This document shows positions 1 through 7,649 of a DNA stretch of 11,685 nt, piece after piece. Where the stretch lies: positions 1 to 11,685 of the forward strand of contig JAQBCT010000214.1 of assembly GCA_032124855.1 (NCBI GenBank), written 5' to 3'. Under the pieces are notes generated by a model, which saw only the letters and a program-made list of their open reading frames with translations, was not told the origin of the DNA and ran no database searches. The first letter of the stretch is position 1. The number at the start of each line of letters is the position of its first letter. Source of the DNA: DATJGR01 sp032124855 (GTDB lineage Bacteria; Pseudomonadota; Gammaproteobacteria; Pseudomonadales; Azotimanducaceae). The position numbers and the translations under genes were made by a program.

Positions 1-465
1 TTGCTGTCGGCCCACGAACCAGTGCGGCTCGGCCGCCAGACGCGCAGTGATGGCCGACCAATCGCGTTGGACGTCGAAGGGCACCGGGGTCTTGAGCCCC
101 GGCACACCGGCCTGATGTGAGAATGCATCGCGCACCGTCACCGCCGCCTTGCCACCTGCGGCAAATTCGGGCCAGCACCGCGCCACCGGCGCATCCAGAT
201 CAAGCAAGCCGCGCTCCACCAGTTGCAGTGCTGCCAGCGTCACCATGATCTTGGTGGTTGATGCGACCGGCACGATCGTGTCCTGCTGCCACGGTTTCGT
301 ACCGTTCAGATCGGTGTAGCCGCCCCACAAATCCACCACCATCGTGCCGCGGTGCGTGACGGCCAATGACGCACCGAGTTCGTCGCCGGCATCGAAGTTC
401 TCACGAAACGCTTCCTGCAACGGCAGGAACAGTTCTTCGCAGAGGCCCTGGATATCGATGGTCAC
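1..465 (-). CDS. Serine hydrolase, beta-lactamase class C fold, N-terminal part (cut by left window edge)
   Basis: The 155 visible residues are the N-terminal third of a serine hydrolase of the class C beta-lactamase / family VIII esterase (EstB-like) group. The nucleophile motif S-x-x-K is S69-T-T-K72. The GLLDLDAPVARCWPEFA stretch and the HQAGVPG turn that follow are typical of these enzymes. The start is a GTG at 463-465 with a good GAGGA Shine-Dalgarno seven bases upstream (473-477); no ATG start fits. It lies 16 bases downstream of the next hydrolase gene on the same strand and matches that protein at about 104 of 151 aligned positions, so it is a tandem duplicate in one operon. No signal peptide is visible, so the protein is probably cytoplasmic. 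The family hydrolyses esters or amides by acyl-enzyme chemistry; the substrate cannot be read from sequence. The C-terminal motifs lie outside the window, so whether this copy is intact is unknown. Confidence 0.9.
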   Translation of the reverse strand, partial: MTIDIQGLCEELFLPLQEAFRENFDAGDELGASLAVTHRGTMVVDLWGGYTDLNGTKPWQQDTIVPVASTTKIMVTLAALQLVERGLLDLDAPVARCWPEFAAGGKAAVTVRDAFSHQAGVPGLKTPVPFDVQRDWSAITARLAAEPHWFVGRQQ

Positions 466-481
466 GTTTCGTTCCTCTGTA

Positions 482-1609
482 TCAGAGCTCTGCCAGCAGC
501 GGCGCGAGCGCGACAGAGAATCGATTCAGCCGTGGATCCAGCCCGATCGATTCGTCAGTTACATCGTTGGTCAAGTTGCTGGGTGCGTAGCCCAGACTGA
601 TCCCGGTCTTTGGATCCATCAGCCCCCACGATCCGCCGTAGCCGCCCCAGTGGAAACAACTCGGCGATGGTGCCGGAAAAAAATCGGCATGCAGGCCGAA
701 ACCAAGTCCCAGGCGGATCCAACCCATCAGCGCACACTGGCCGTACGCCTGCTCCGTGGCGGCCTGGTCGACCAGCTTTGCCGACATGAAACGCTGACCG
801 TTGAGTTCACCCCCCATCGCCATGATGGCGCACACTTTTGCGATGGAGCGGCCATTGCCGAAGCCGTTTGTACTCGGGATATCCGCCGAGAGCCGCGCCC
901 ACGAGGTCCAATCGACGGGTCCGACGCAGTTCATGACGCGTTCGGCCAATCCCTCGGCAAAGGCAGGCGGATTCACATCCTGCGGCACCGCCACCCGTTC
1001 AAGATCCGACTTCGACGTCAACCCGATCTGAAAGTCCGCGCCCAATGGCCGCGCGATCTCCTCGCGAAAGAATTGCGCGGGCCGGCGCCCATCCGCCCGT
1101 CGAATCAGCTCCCCAAGCACGAAACCATACGTCAGCGCGTGGTAACAGATGACCCGGCGCCCTTCGAACCAGTGCGCCTCAGCAGCGAGGTGGGCGGTGA
1201 TGCCCGTCCAGTCGTGCAGCGCATCATAGGCCACTGGCGGATCGAACCCGGGCACGCCCGCCTGATGTGTCAGCGCGTCGCGCACCGTCACCGCGGCTTT
1301 ACCACCCTGGGCAAACTCCGGCCAATACCTGGCGACGGGTGCATCGAGATCGAGCAGGCCGCGATCGATGAGCATCAACGTGGCGATAGTCACCATCATC
1401 TTGGTGGTTGAAGCCACATAGACTATAGTATCTTCCTGCCCCGGCCGGGATTTTTCCGGATTCGCAAAGCCCGCCCACAGATCCACCACCAGCTTGCCGC
1501 GATGCGTCAGCGCAAGTGATGCACCGAGTTCGAGCCCTGCATCGAAGTTCTCGCGAAATGCGTCCTTCAGCGGCAGGAATCGATCGTTGCAGAATCCTTG
1601 AATCTCCAT
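482..1609 (-). CDS. Serine hydrolase, class C beta-lactamase / family VIII esterase-like
   Basis: A complete 375-residue protein, the usual size for the family. It has S67-T-T-K70 (nucleophile and general base), Y156-H-A in the position of the class C Y-x-N motif, and a late HWGG (320-323) before GGSWG, replacing the KTG of true beta-lactamases. The Y-H-A and HWGG forms point to an EstB-like esterase or peptidase rather than an antibiotic-inactivating enzyme (family knowledge plus inference). There is no signal peptide or membrane segment. The ATG at 1607-1609 is chosen because a GAGGGG site (1619-1624) lies nine bases upstream and the domain starts immediately. An in-frame ATG at 1685-1687 would add 26 residues overlapping the preceding gene and is less likely. 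It starts 13 bases after the TIR-ATPase stop and is followed 16 bases later by a close paralogue, so the three genes look like one operon. Substrate unknown. Confidence 0.93.
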   Translation of the reverse strand: MEIQGFCNDRFLPLKDAFRENFDAGLELGASLALTHRGKLVVDLWAGFANPEKSRPGQEDTIVYVASTTKMMVTIATLMLIDRGLLDLDAPVARYWPEFAQGGKAAVTVRDALTHQAGVPGFDPPVAYDALHDWTGITAHLAAEAHWFEGRRVICYHALTYGFVLGELIRRADGRRPAQFFREEIARPLGADFQIGLTSKSDLERVAVPQDVNPPAFAEGLAERVMNCVGPVDWTSWARLSADIPSTNGFGNGRSIAKVCAIMAMGGELNGQRFMSAKLVDQAATEQAYGQCALMGWIRLGLGFGLHADFFPAPSPSCFHWGGYGGSWGLMDPKTGISLGYAPSNLTNDVTDESIGLDPRLNRFSVALAPLLAEL

Positions 1610-1625
1610 GCTCGAAGTCCCCTCA
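1610..1625 (-). promoter_or_regulatory. Shine-Dalgarno overlapping the upstream stop codon (likely translational coupling)
   Basis: Read on the minus strand, the TGA stop of the TIR-ATPase gene (1625-1623) is the first part of TGAGGGG. Its GAGGGG (1624-1619) serves as ribosome binding site for the serine hydrolase starting at 1609, nine bases on. Such an overlap is typical of translationally coupled genes in one transcript. It also supports the 1609 start over the upstream ATG at 1687. Coupling itself is inferred. Confidence 0.6.
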
Positions 1626-4600
1626 ATCCGCCAACGCGAGTTGCCGGGCAACGCGTCCCTGCAGAAAACTCGTACGATGTTGCGCATCAGGAATGGTCGC
1701 GGCGATCTCCCGTTGTAGTGTTCGTGCTTCGGTGCGGCTCACCGCGGCCGCATCGACAGCGCCCAGCGCGTCTTCGATCTGTGCCTGCCTGCCGAGCAGA
1801 CGCCACAGATACCCGCGCATATTCTTTTCCCGGGCAACTTCGATGGCCGCACTAATGTGGTCGCGCGCCTGCGCCCAGCGCTCTTCCCGTGTGTCCATTT
1901 CCGCCGCGAATTCGGCGCGCCGCAGACGTTCGGTGACCGATGCGCTGCTGCGAATCGAGTTGCCGCCCGAGTCGCCAGTCTGCGAACGCGCCATAGCCAG
2001 GTCGTTGTGCGCCAGCGCGATCGCGGCCGTACCCACGACGCCGGGCGATGCACCCGATTCGGTAACGAGAGATTCGATGCGCTCGAGCATGGCGGGTTCG
2101 TCTGCACATGACGCGGCCATGCCCGCAACGGCTCCACTGATCCAGCGCAGCATCCATGCGCGGCTCAGATGCTTGGCCTCGTCGATGACGCGCGGTGCCC
2201 GTTGCAATGCAGCTTCATACGCGGCCACGTTGATCTCGTACTGCAGTCTGCCCAGATCGCGCAGCGCGGCACCAAAGCGATGCTCGTCATCGGCAATCTC
2301 CTGTTCCAGCGAATCCCAGGCATCGCTGAACCGTCCCAGCTCCATCAGCGCCATCGCCTTGATGGTTGGATACTGAACCGGCAGGGTGCCGATGCGATAA
2401 GCAAGCGCAACACCGGCGTCACAGATCTCGACACAGCGTTCAAGGCGTCCCGAATGCAGCGTCGCCCACATCATTCGGAAGTAGTGGGCGTTCAGGCGGA
2501 CCAGGTCGCGTCGCTCGAGAAGACGCGTCAACACGCGCTCGCCTTCAACGCCGCCGTCGTCCGACATCGAAACATTCAGACGCGCCGTGGCGACGTCGAT
2601 GGCGATTTCTTCATCGCCCGTATCGCGCGCGATCTGCGCGGCTTTGTCCAGATTGGCGGCAGCCTGGGTGGCGTACTCCGGCCAGTAGTCCACCAGGGTT
2701 GCCGTCGCTACCAGTGCTGCGCCCATTGTCTTGGTGTCGCCCTGCGCCCGTGCCAGCTCGATGGTGCCCTCATAGGCGTCTCTGGATTTCTCGGCAAAAC
2801 CCGCGCGATCCAGCGACATCACGTAGTAGGCGCGCGCGATGGAATGCTGCACGGCAAGCTGCCGGTTCGCGTCGTCGCCATTGCGCGCACGGGTGAGCAA
2901 TTGTTCGAGGTCGTCGATGGCTTCGCTGCCGCGCCAGATCTCTAGGAGCATCTGACAGCGCTGCAGCAGGTAGTCGTCGCGCAGCGCGGCGGTGGGCGCC
3001 AACGCGACGGCGGCGGAGAGCGCTTCCAGCGACTCAGGAATGCGCCCGGCGCCATGCAGCGCCTCAGAACGCAGACTGTGCAGCCGCGCCCGTGCGGCGG
3101 CGTCAGCGCCATCTGCCAACACACCCAGCGCCAGGTCGAACTGCCGCAATGCGTCTTCGAACGCCAGCGCCTCGATCGCCCATTCGCCAGCCAGGCTCAG
3201 TTGGGCAGCGGTGCGGGCGTGATCGGCTGCCGAGCCGGCCTGATACAGGTGGTGCGCAATCTCACTCGCATACTTCGCGGCGTTGCTCTGATACAGCGCT
3301 TCCAGCGCATCGGCCACACGCAGGTGCAGGCGTTGCCGGCGCGGAAGCGACAGTCCAGCGAGCAGCGTCTGGCGGATCTGTTCATGCACGAACCGATAGC
3401 GCGCCACGCGATCGGCGGATACATCTTCGAGCAGTCGCTTATGTTCGGCTTCTTCCACAGCATCAAGGATGTCGTCCTCAGTATGCTTGGTGTCGGCCTT
3501 CACGAGCAGATCGAAGCTGAACGTCCGGCCCGCCACCGCCGCCATGACCAGTACTTCCTTGCACGCGGCGCTCACCCGGCCGACGCGGTCCTCAATGATG
3601 AGGCGCACGCCCCGCGGCACTTCGGTGTCTGCGATTTCGATGCCGTCGCGGAACTTGCCCGCGTCGGTGAGCAGCTTGCCGACCTCGTGCAGATGGCGGA
3701 TCACCTCTTCGATGAAGAACGGGTTGCCTTCGGTTTCCGAGTGGATGAGATCAACCAGTGCATCCGGTGGCTGCGCCGCGAAGCGCCTCACCAGGAGTTC
3801 CACGATCTGTGCGCGCGTGAGGCGTTGCAACGGCAGGTCTTCGGCCAGTCGCTCGCGGATCAATTCCTGCAGCACCCGGCCGAACGGCGCACTGGCAGGC
3901 AGATCCGCACCGCGATACGTCCCGATCAGCAACACGGGCTCGGCCTTCAGCCGTTCTGCAAGATGGCGTAACAGGATGCAGGTGGATTCATCCGCCCAGT
4001 GCAGATCTTCGAATATCAGCAGCAGCGGTCTGTTGGCCGCGGCGCGCGCCACGAACTCACCGATGCCGTGCAGCAGATAGCGGCGCTCCTGTTCCGGCGG
4101 CAGAACCGGGTAAGGCGGAATATCGGTGTAGCGCTGGCGCAGCTCGGGCATCAGCTTGCTGAGCTCGGTGGCGTTTTCACCCAGACTGGTGCGCATCTGT
4201 TCTGCACTCAGCGTACGGGTACCCTGTTCGATCTGTTCAAGCAGCGGTTGATACGGGGGCGCGGTATCCAGATCGGGACAATGTCCGCGCAGCACGAGAA
4301 AGCCGTTAGCCTGCGCGATGGCGGAGGCTTCAGAAGCGAGGCGCGTCTTACCCACACCCGCTTCGCCGGAGAACAGCAGCAACGCACCTTCGCGCTGTTT
4401 GGCCCGGTCGATGTGCTGCCGGATGATCTCGAGTTCGTGGGCGCGTCCCACGCACGGCAGCCCATCACCCGATGCGGTTGCCGGAAGCAGCTTCGCAATG
4501 GCACTGACCAGGCTGGCGTTGGCGTCGGGCGATGCAAAATCAATAGTCTGAATACGGCGGAATGCCAGCGGCGGTTTTACGGATTCAATGGCAACGGGGA

Positions 4601-4850
4601 CGAGGTTGCCCTTCTCGAGGCCCTCGTTGGCCTCCGTGCGCACCCATTCGGATTCAACGGAGTTCGCCGACCACACGACGACGATGCAGTGCGCGTCGTC
4701 GATGGCCTTTTCGATCTCGCGATCGAATGCACTACCGGCGCCGATTTCTCGATCCCACCATACGGAGCAGCCCATCGCTTCAATGGCGCCAACGACTTTG
4801 CGGACGCGCTCGCGATCCTGCGATGCGTAGGAAACGAATACGTCGATCAT
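1623..4850 (-). CDS. TIR domain - STAND-like AAA ATPase - TPR protein
   Basis: A 1075-residue predicted cytoplasmic signalling protein. Residues 1-105 form a TIR domain: MIDVFVSYAS at the start, WWDREI in the middle, then SEWVRTE, in which W69 and E73 match the W-x-x-x-E spacing of NAD-cleaving TIR domains such as SARM1. Residues about 134-540 form an AAA_16/MalT-like ATPase: Walker A GEAGVGKT (162-169), Walker B LLLIFED (D282), GTYRG (310-314) and the RFVHEQIRQTLL segment (487-498) usual in this family. Residues about 540-1075 are alpha-helical and Ala/Leu-rich, reading as degenerate TPR repeats. By analogy with STAND proteins, the TPR part would sense a ligand, the ATPase would oligomerise and the TIR would act as effector (inference). 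The start is uncertain: ATG 4850 begins exactly at the domain but has no clear ribosome site, while in-frame ATGs at 4883 (GGGG four bases upstream), 4910 and 4925 are open. Two serine hydrolase genes follow in the same operon. Confidence 0.92.
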   Translation of the reverse strand: MIDVFVSYASQDRERVRKVVGAIEAMGCSVWWDREIGAGSAFDREIEKAIDDAHCIVVVWSANSVESEWVRTEANEGLEKGNLVPVAIESVKPPLAFRRIQTIDFASPDANASLVSAIAKLLPATASGDGLPCVGRAHELEIIRQHIDRAKQREGALLLFSGEAGVGKTRLASEASAIAQANGFLVLRGHCPDLDTAPPYQPLLEQIEQGTRTLSAEQMRTSLGENATELSKLMPELRQRYTDIPPYPVLPPEQERRYLLHGIGEFVARAAANRPLLLIFEDLHWADESTCILLRHLAERLKAEPVLLIGTYRGADLPASAPFGRVLQELIRERLAEDLPLQRLTRAQIVELLVRRFAAQPPDALVDLIHSETEGNPFFIEEVIRHLHEVGKLLTDAGKFRDGIEIADTEVPRGVRLIIEDRVGRVSAACKEVLVMAAVAGRTFSFDLLVKADTKHTEDDILDAVEEAEHKRLLEDVSADRVARYRFVHEQIRQTLLAGLSLPRRQRLHLRVADALEALYQSNAAKYASEIAHHLYQAGSAADHARTAAQLSLAGEWAIEALAFEDALRQFDLALGVLADGADAAARARLHSLRSEALHGAGRIPESLEALSAAVALAPTAALRDDYLLQRCQMLLEIWRGSEAIDDLEQLLTRARNGDDANRQLAVQHSIARAYYVMSLDRAGFAEKSRDAYEGTIELARAQGDTKTMGAALVATATLVDYWPEYATQAAANLDKAAQIARDTGDEEIAIDVATARLNVSMSDDGGVEGERVLTRLLERRDLVRLNAHYFRMMWATLHSGRLERCVEICDAGVALAYRIGTLPVQYPTIKAMALMELGRFSDAWDSLEQEIADDEHRFGAALRDLGRLQYEINVAAYEAALQRAPRVIDEAKHLSRAWMLRWISGAVAGMAASCADEPAMLERIESLVTESGASPGVVGTAAIALAHNDLAMARSQTGDSGGNSIRSSASVTERLRRAEFAAEMDTREERWAQARDHISAAIEVAREKNMRGYLWRLLGRQAQIEDALGAVDAAAVSRTEARTLQREIAATIPDAQHRTSFLQGRVARQLALAD

Positions 4851-4983
4851 AGGCGAGTCAATCAGACGATCGGGCCGGGTCATTCTGCCCCATATCGGCG
4901 GCAGCGACATCCCGGCACGCCGCATCGCTGACTATCGCGGCGCGGCGTGGCCATCTACACTGCCCCGGCCTCAGGCGCCCTAT

Positions 4984-4995
4984 GGGAGGGGGGAG
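4984..4995 (+). promoter_or_regulatory. Ribosome binding site deciding the start at 5000
   Basis: A purine-rich run, GGGAGGGGGGAG, ends four bases before the ATG at 5000 and offers GGAGG ten bases before it. It is the strongest Shine-Dalgarno signal near this gene. It excludes the in-frame ATG at 4982, which sits just in front of the run and has no site of its own. Confidence 0.7.
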
Positions 4996-4999
4996 CACC

Positions 5000-6253
5000 A
5001 TGCACCAGTCAGTTTCGCTGCGCGACGGCACGCCTGAAGCGGTGGGATTTGATCCGCAGCGTCTCGCGCTGATTCGCGAGCGCGCACGCGGTTGGGTCGC
5101 CAACGGCGATACACCGTCGCTCGTCTTGCTGGTAGCACGCAAAGGCGTGATCGTGCTGGAGGAGGCGTACGGTATTCTGAGACCTTCGGACAAGGTGCCA
5201 TTGCGCACGGACTCCATCTTCCCAGTCATGTCAGTGAGCAAGTCGTTCACGGCTACGGCGATCATGTGCCTCGTCGAAGACGGGCTGTTGTCGCTGAAGC
5301 ATCCGATCACCGTCTACGTGCCGGAGCTTACCGCGCCCGGAACGGACCAGGTGCTGGTTGCGGATCTGCTGACACACACGTCCGGCTACGACGACTTCGC
5401 GGTCATGCCGCATGTGGCGAAGCGATACGCGCAGCAGCTGCCCGTTCCCGATCCGACGACGGGCCAGCACCCGGAGATCAACCGATTGATTCACTACGCG
5501 GGCGATGCGCCGCTGGCGCACGCTCCAGGCGAGGTGATGTGCTACAGCAGCTTCGGCTACGCATTGCTCGGCGACATCGTGCGACGCGTCAGCGGTGAAG
5601 CATTCGCCGAGTTCGTCCGCGCGAGGATCTTCGAACCCCTCGGCATGAGCAACAGCACATTCCTGTCGACGCCGGCATTGCGGGCGCGGCGGGTTCTGCG
5701 ACACGACAGTTGCCCCGACTTGCCTACGGTGTATCCGGAGACCCCATCGGCGCACGCACCCCGGGCGGACAGCGAGGCATTCGATGCATACGATTCCGGT
5801 GCTTGTGGAGCCGTTTCGAACGCGCGAGACCTCGCCGTGTTCGCCCAGATGCTGTTGAACGGCGGAACCTATCGTGGGCGGCGCGTGCTCAGCCGTGCGT
5901 CGATCGCGGCGATGACAGCGCCGCAACTGGCACCGGGCACGCGAATGATTTTCTCGCTGTTCGATCCAACGACGGGCGTCCCGGCCGAATATCCCGTCCG
6001 TGGCGGGAACTACGGCTACGGCCTGTTCGCAAGCACGCGCGACGATCGCAGTGCATATCTCAACGGTAGTCTGCTTTCGCCCGGGAGCTTTTCTCATTCG
6101 GGTGCTCTTGGCAGCCTGTTCTGGGGCGATCCGCAGACTGGTGTCGTCGGCGTGTATCTGTCGGTGATGCCGCGATTGCTTGCGAACGGCGCGCCGCTTT
6201 TCTGGCGGGCCGATCACTTCCAGGACATGGTGCACGCAGCGATTCTGGATTAA
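5000..6253 (+). CDS. Serine hydrolase, beta-lactamase class C fold (divergent third copy)
   Basis: A complete 417-residue protein of the beta-lactamase/DD-peptidase-fold serine hydrolase family. S78-V-S-K81 is the catalytic S-x-x-K. Y182-S-S occupies the place of Y-x-N, and H366-S-G replaces K-T-G. LLTHTSGY (123-130) and EVMCYSSFGYALLG (178-191) are standard for the family. There is no signal peptide, so a cytoplasmic esterase or peptidase is the likeliest role; the substrate is unknown. Length and motifs are normal. It is only distantly related to the two tandem hydrolases at the left end (different motif residues and spacing), so it is not a recent copy of them. It is transcribed away from the TIR-ATPase gene across a 149-base gap that must hold both promoters. 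The best -10-like match for this gene is TACACT at 4956-4961, with no convincing -35. Confidence 0.92.
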   Translation: MHQSVSLRDGTPEAVGFDPQRLALIRERARGWVANGDTPSLVLLVARKGVIVLEEAYGILRPSDKVPLRTDSIFPVMSVSKSFTATAIMCLVEDGLLSLKHPITVYVPELTAPGTDQVLVADLLTHTSGYDDFAVMPHVAKRYAQQLPVPDPTTGQHPEINRLIHYAGDAPLAHAPGEVMCYSSFGYALLGDIVRRVSGEAFAEFVRARIFEPLGMSNSTFLSTPALRARRVLRHDSCPDLPTVYPETPSAHAPRADSEAFDAYDSGACGAVSNARDLAVFAQMLLNGGTYRGRRVLSRASIAAMTAPQLAPGTRMIFSLFDPTTGVPAEYPVRGGNYGYGLFASTRDDRSAYLNGSLLSPGSFSHSGALGSLFWGDPQTGVVGVYLSVMPRLLANGAPLFWRADHFQDMVHAAILD

Positions 6254-6269
6254 AGGGCCGGATGCGGAT

Positions 6270-7478
6270 TCAGCGGGAGCCCCCGGCCGCGCCGACAATA
6301 CCTTCGGCAACCAGCACCGCAATCGCCGCGTCGTCATAGCCCGCATCACTGAGGATCGCACGACTGTGTTCACCGAGCGTTGGTGCACGTGAGGGTTGCC
6401 GCTGGCCTTCGTCGTGCACGCGAAACGGTGTGGCCAGCGTGCGCTCATAGCCGGGTTCAGTGGATTGTGTCGCCACAACCAGCCCGTTGGCGATGAGCTG
6501 GGGATCCACAACCACCTCACTGAGGCGCGCCACGACGCTGAACAGGATGTCGTGGGCTTTCAGTGCGGCGTCCAGTTCGTTCGCCGTCATGGCGGCAAAT
6601 CCTTCAGCGATCAAGGCACGCAGTTCATGCCGATTCGAAAACGCGCTGCGGACGTCGGCAAAGCGCGGATCGGCGGCCCATTCTGGATGCCCCAGCGCCG
6701 TAGCCAGCCGCGGCCATTCCTGCTTTGGCACGGCGAGCGCGATCATCACGTAGCGCGCGTCGCGGGTGGTGTAGACGTTGCCGAACGGGCTGGACCAGCC
6801 CTCCGCATCGCGCCGTTCGGTAGGGTCGTTGCCCGCAAGCACGCCGGCCAGCTGCAGACCGTTCGCCCAGGCGCCGGTGGCGGCGAGCGAGGTGGATACC
6901 ATGCCGCCGCGCCCGGTCTGCTCGCGGCGGTACAACGCAAGCATGATGGCGCCGAACAGCGTCATCGCCGTGGCGTGGTCGCCAACGCCACCGGCGGGGG
7001 GCGCCGGGCGCGTATCTTTGTCGTGCATCACATCCAGGATGCCGGTGCGCGCGAACCAGCCGGTGACGTCGAAGGCGCGGCGTCGCGCTTCCGGGCCTTC
7101 CAGGCCGTAGCCTGAGATCTGTGCGTACACCAGCCGCGGATTGACTGCGGCCAATTCGTCGTAGGTGAGCCCGAAGCGCTGCATCTGATCGGCGCGCAGA
7201 TTCACCAGCAGCACATCGGCTGACGCCACGAGTTGCAGCAATACATCGCGTCCCGCGGGCTTTGTGAAATCCAGCGCGAGGCTGCGCTTGTTGCGGCCGG
7301 TGAGCTGCCACGTGTAGTCCACGGGATGCGTGCCGGACAGGCGTCGCTGCCCGTCGCCGCTGAGCGGTTCGATCTTGATCACATCGGCGCCGTAGTCGCC
7401 CAGGATCGTGGCGGCGCAGGGGCCGGCCAGGAATGACGCCGCGTCGATCACGCGCAGGCCTTGCAATGTTGATGTCAC
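6270..7478 (-). CDS. CaiB/BaiF family (class III) CoA-transferase
   Basis: A 402-residue class III CoA-transferase, which moves CoA between carboxylic acids through an aspartyl-CoA anhydride. Visible family features: GLRVIDAASFLAGP at the N-terminus, LGDYGADVIKIEP (27-39), GRNKRSLALD (61-70), the NPRLVYAQISGYG stretch (113-125) and the probable catalytic D137 in RRAFDVTGW. GGVGDHATAM follows and is typical. Length is normal and no signal peptide is seen. The start is a GTG at 7476-7478 with GGGGAGG five bases upstream (7484-7490). An in-frame ATG at 7538 would add 20 residues running into the palindrome and is rejected. It ends 16 bases from the convergent hydrolase gene and diverges from the SDR gene, suggesting a joint role in catabolism of a carboxylic acid or its CoA ester. 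The exact donor and acceptor cannot be told. Confidence 0.93.
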   Translation of the reverse strand: MTSTLQGLRVIDAASFLAGPCAATILGDYGADVIKIEPLSGDGQRRLSGTHPVDYTWQLTGRNKRSLALDFTKPAGRDVLLQLVASADVLLVNLRADQMQRFGLTYDELAAVNPRLVYAQISGYGLEGPEARRRAFDVTGWFARTGILDVMHDKDTRPAPPAGGVGDHATAMTLFGAIMLALYRREQTGRGGMVSTSLAATGAWANGLQLAGVLAGNDPTERRDAEGWSSPFGNVYTTRDARYVMIALAVPKQEWPRLATALGHPEWAADPRFADVRSAFSNRHELRALIAEGFAAMTANELDAALKAHDILFSVVARLSEVVVDPQLIANGLVVATQSTEPGYERTLATPFRVHDEGQRQPSRAPTLGEHSRAILSDAGYDDAAIAVLVAEGIVGAAGGSR

Positions 7479-7537
7479 GCTCGCCTCCCCTGTTCGTGCG
7501 CTGAGCCTTGCACCAATTCGCGCCACGTTCAACGCCA

Positions 7538-7605
7538 ATGGGGCAAAAGGTGCCAGGCACCAAATGCCCCATCGGCCAAATGGTGCCTGGCACCTTTTGG
7601 CCGAT
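7538..7605. repeat. Double palindrome, two 35-base hairpin units in opposite orientation (REP/BIME-like)
   Basis: Unit 1 (7538-7572) has 17-base arms around a central A. ATGGGGCA pairs with TGCCCCAT and GGTGCC with GGCACC, with an unpaired AAA/AAA bulge between. Unit 2 (7571-7605) has 17-base arms around a central T and a single T-T mismatch: ATCGGCCAAA pairs outside, GGTGCC/GGCACC inside. The units share the AT at 7571-7572, and the 19-base stretch 7544-7562 recurs perfectly inverted at 7581-7599. The whole sits in the gap between two divergent genes. The design resembles extragenic palindromic repeats (REP/BIME), but copy number in the genome cannot be seen here, so the class is inferred. 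It would form strong hairpins in RNA from either strand and so could also act as an attenuator or insulating terminator. Confidence 0.8.
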
Positions 7606-7615
7606 GGGTTGCCCT

Positions 7616-7621
7616 TATACT
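7616..7621 (+). promoter_or_regulatory. Candidate -10 box for the SDR gene
   Basis: TATACT matches the sigma-70 -10 consensus at five of six positions, 28 bases before the ATG at 7650. No TTGACA-like -35 lies at normal spacing: the expected place (about 7593-7598, CCTTTT) falls in the right arm of the second palindrome. If used, it would need an activator or tolerate a poor -35. Weak evidence overall. Confidence 0.35.
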
Positions 7622-7649
7622 TCGCGTCTCATTTCGGGGGGATCAACAC

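Noticed and set aside
344..1411. Plus-strand open frame of 355 codons antisense to the serine hydrolase genes
   Set aside because: Its product is Arg/His/Pro-rich with no recognisable domain, and the opposite strand encodes a clear hydrolase with all family motifs. Long antisense frames are expected in GC-rich DNA.
482..1609. Calling the serine hydrolases antibiotic-resistance (AmpC) beta-lactamases
   Set aside because: They lack a signal peptide and the KTG motif, and show Y-H-A or Y-S-S in place of the class C Y-A-N, which fits esterase or peptidase relatives.
1623..4850. Reading the TIR-ATPase operon as part of a known defence island
   Set aside because: No restriction, toxin-antitoxin, CRISPR, Thoeris or mobile-element genes are present, and the neighbours are metabolic or DNA-repair housekeeping genes, so the island label is not supported.
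3999..4931. Plus-strand open frame of 310 codons opposite the TIR and ATPase domains
   Set aside because: No recognisable family. The minus strand here carries Walker A, Walker B and the TIR motifs in one continuous frame.
6255..6288. GGCCGG/CCGGCC inverted repeat at the convergent junction of the hydrolase and CoA-transferase genes, as a bidirectional terminator
   Set aside because: Only six paired bases with a 21-base loop and no T run on either side; such pairing is common by chance in GC-rich sequence.
5231..6520. Minus-strand open frame of 429 codons across the hydrolase and the end of the CoA-transferase
   Set aside because: Arg/Cys/His-rich composition with no domain. It runs antisense to the complete plus-strand hydrolase and overlaps the true CoA-transferase gene in another frame.
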